Shown: positions 63,961 through 64,000 of the stretch, piece by piece
Numbering within the stretch: position 1 is the first letter of the stretch
Layout: every line of letters begins with the position of its first letter
IMG/VR virus record: IMGVR_UViG_3300027917_000032
Coordinates: 23,929-87,928 of that record
From: a virus
DNA length: 64,000 bases
Direction: 5' to 3' (one strand)
The notes under the pieces: model-generated
The model's database searches: none
What the model saw: only the letters and a program-made list of their open reading frames with translations
Told to the model about the DNA's origin: nothing
Position numbers and translations under genes: made by a program

Positions 63961-64000
63961 GCCTGCCGCCTGCCGCCTGCCGCCTGCCGCCTGCCGCCTG
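63961..64000. repeat. 7-bp tandem repeat GCCTGCC at the window end
   Basis: Five full copies and a partial one run to the last base, so the array probably continues beyond it. It may be a real microsatellite-like tract or an assembly break caused by it. Confidence 0.9.

Larger units (their letters stand above)
62501..64000. other. 1.5-kb gene-free, repeat-rich region
   Basis: No credible gene: frames here have low-complexity translations, no ribosome sites, and run through repeats. It holds three copies of ACCCGCAGGGTGCCC, three copies of a 20-23-bp sequence, the 118-bp element, GTGGATGAA and TAGGATA motifs as in 22048-22618 (63330, 63371, 63536, 63658, 63707; 63299, 63350, 63549, 63645, 63680), CCCCT...AGGGG palindromes (63744, 63916), and a 7-bp tandem repeat at the very end. 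It is probably a control and origin region, possibly with the packaging site. Confidence 0.7.

Noticed and set aside
62501-64000. CRISPR array
   Set aside because: The repeats here are short, unequally spaced, of several kinds and partly inverted; there are no regular spacers and no cas genes.
1-64000. Integrase, excisionase, repressor, attachment site or insertion sequence
   Set aside because: None was found on either strand; the repeats seen do not flank a transposase or integrase.

Overview
The window is a large part of the genome of a tailed double-stranded DNA phage (Caudoviricetes) with a long non-contractile tail. It carries a large terminase, portal, scaffold, P22/HK97-type coat, head-tail connectors, a tail-tube protein, a tail assembly chaperone pair with a -1 frameshift, a 1433-residue tape measure and a tail tip. 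No integrase, excisionase or CI-like repressor was seen, so nothing here suggests a temperate lifestyle. The left edge cuts a gene. The right edge lies in a gene-free, repeat-rich region. The host cannot be named. A lipoprotein signal, a twin-arginine-type papain-like protease, a membrane-anchored thioredoxin and a PKD-like exported protein fit a Gram-negative or planctomycete-like envelope (inference).

There are three transcription units. Unit L1 runs leftward from 22013 past position 1 and holds replication, repair and accessory genes: a ParB-like protein, a SNF2 helicase, a lipoprotein, a metallophosphatase, a C-methyltransferase, an OGT-like glycosyltransferase, an RNA ligase, a zincin, an HTH-metallophosphatase fusion, two sulfotransferases, two clear tRNA genes plus a degenerate one, a second ParB-like protein and a family A DNA polymerase. 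Unit R1 runs rightward from 22676 to 26974: an AEP primase/SF3 helicase, a dATP/dGTP diphosphohydrolase-like protein and a DnaQ-like exonuclease. Unit L2 runs leftward from 62466 to 26971 and holds the whole morphogenesis programme: a zinc-finger protein, a triplicated family, fibres, exported proteins, terminase, head and tail. R1 and L2 converge and overlap at their stop codons.

The most striking feature is that all three units start with the same 28-bp element (22019, 22619, 62473), identical in two copies and 26/28 in the third, which ends in the ribosome-binding site. Two gene-poor regions (22048-22618 and 62501-64000) carry the same family of short motifs (GTGGATGAA and TAGGATA types) and share a roughly 118-bp element that sits upstream of R1 and L2 in the same orientation relative to each. 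These are probably replication and regulatory regions.

A second theme is glycan or surface modification: two tandem sulfotransferases, a GT41-like glycosyltransferase translationally overlapped by a C-methyltransferase, and a GT-A-like glycosyltransferase inside the fibre cluster. A third is modular virion appendages: three proteins share an FPxxxWDG amino-terminal module, three tandem paralogues follow the first late gene, and the coat and scaffold proteins share an unusual LY...TLACY amino terminus. Genes are very tightly packed. Overlaps of the ATGA, TGATG and TAATG types are the rule and show several genes too short for ordinary gene callers.
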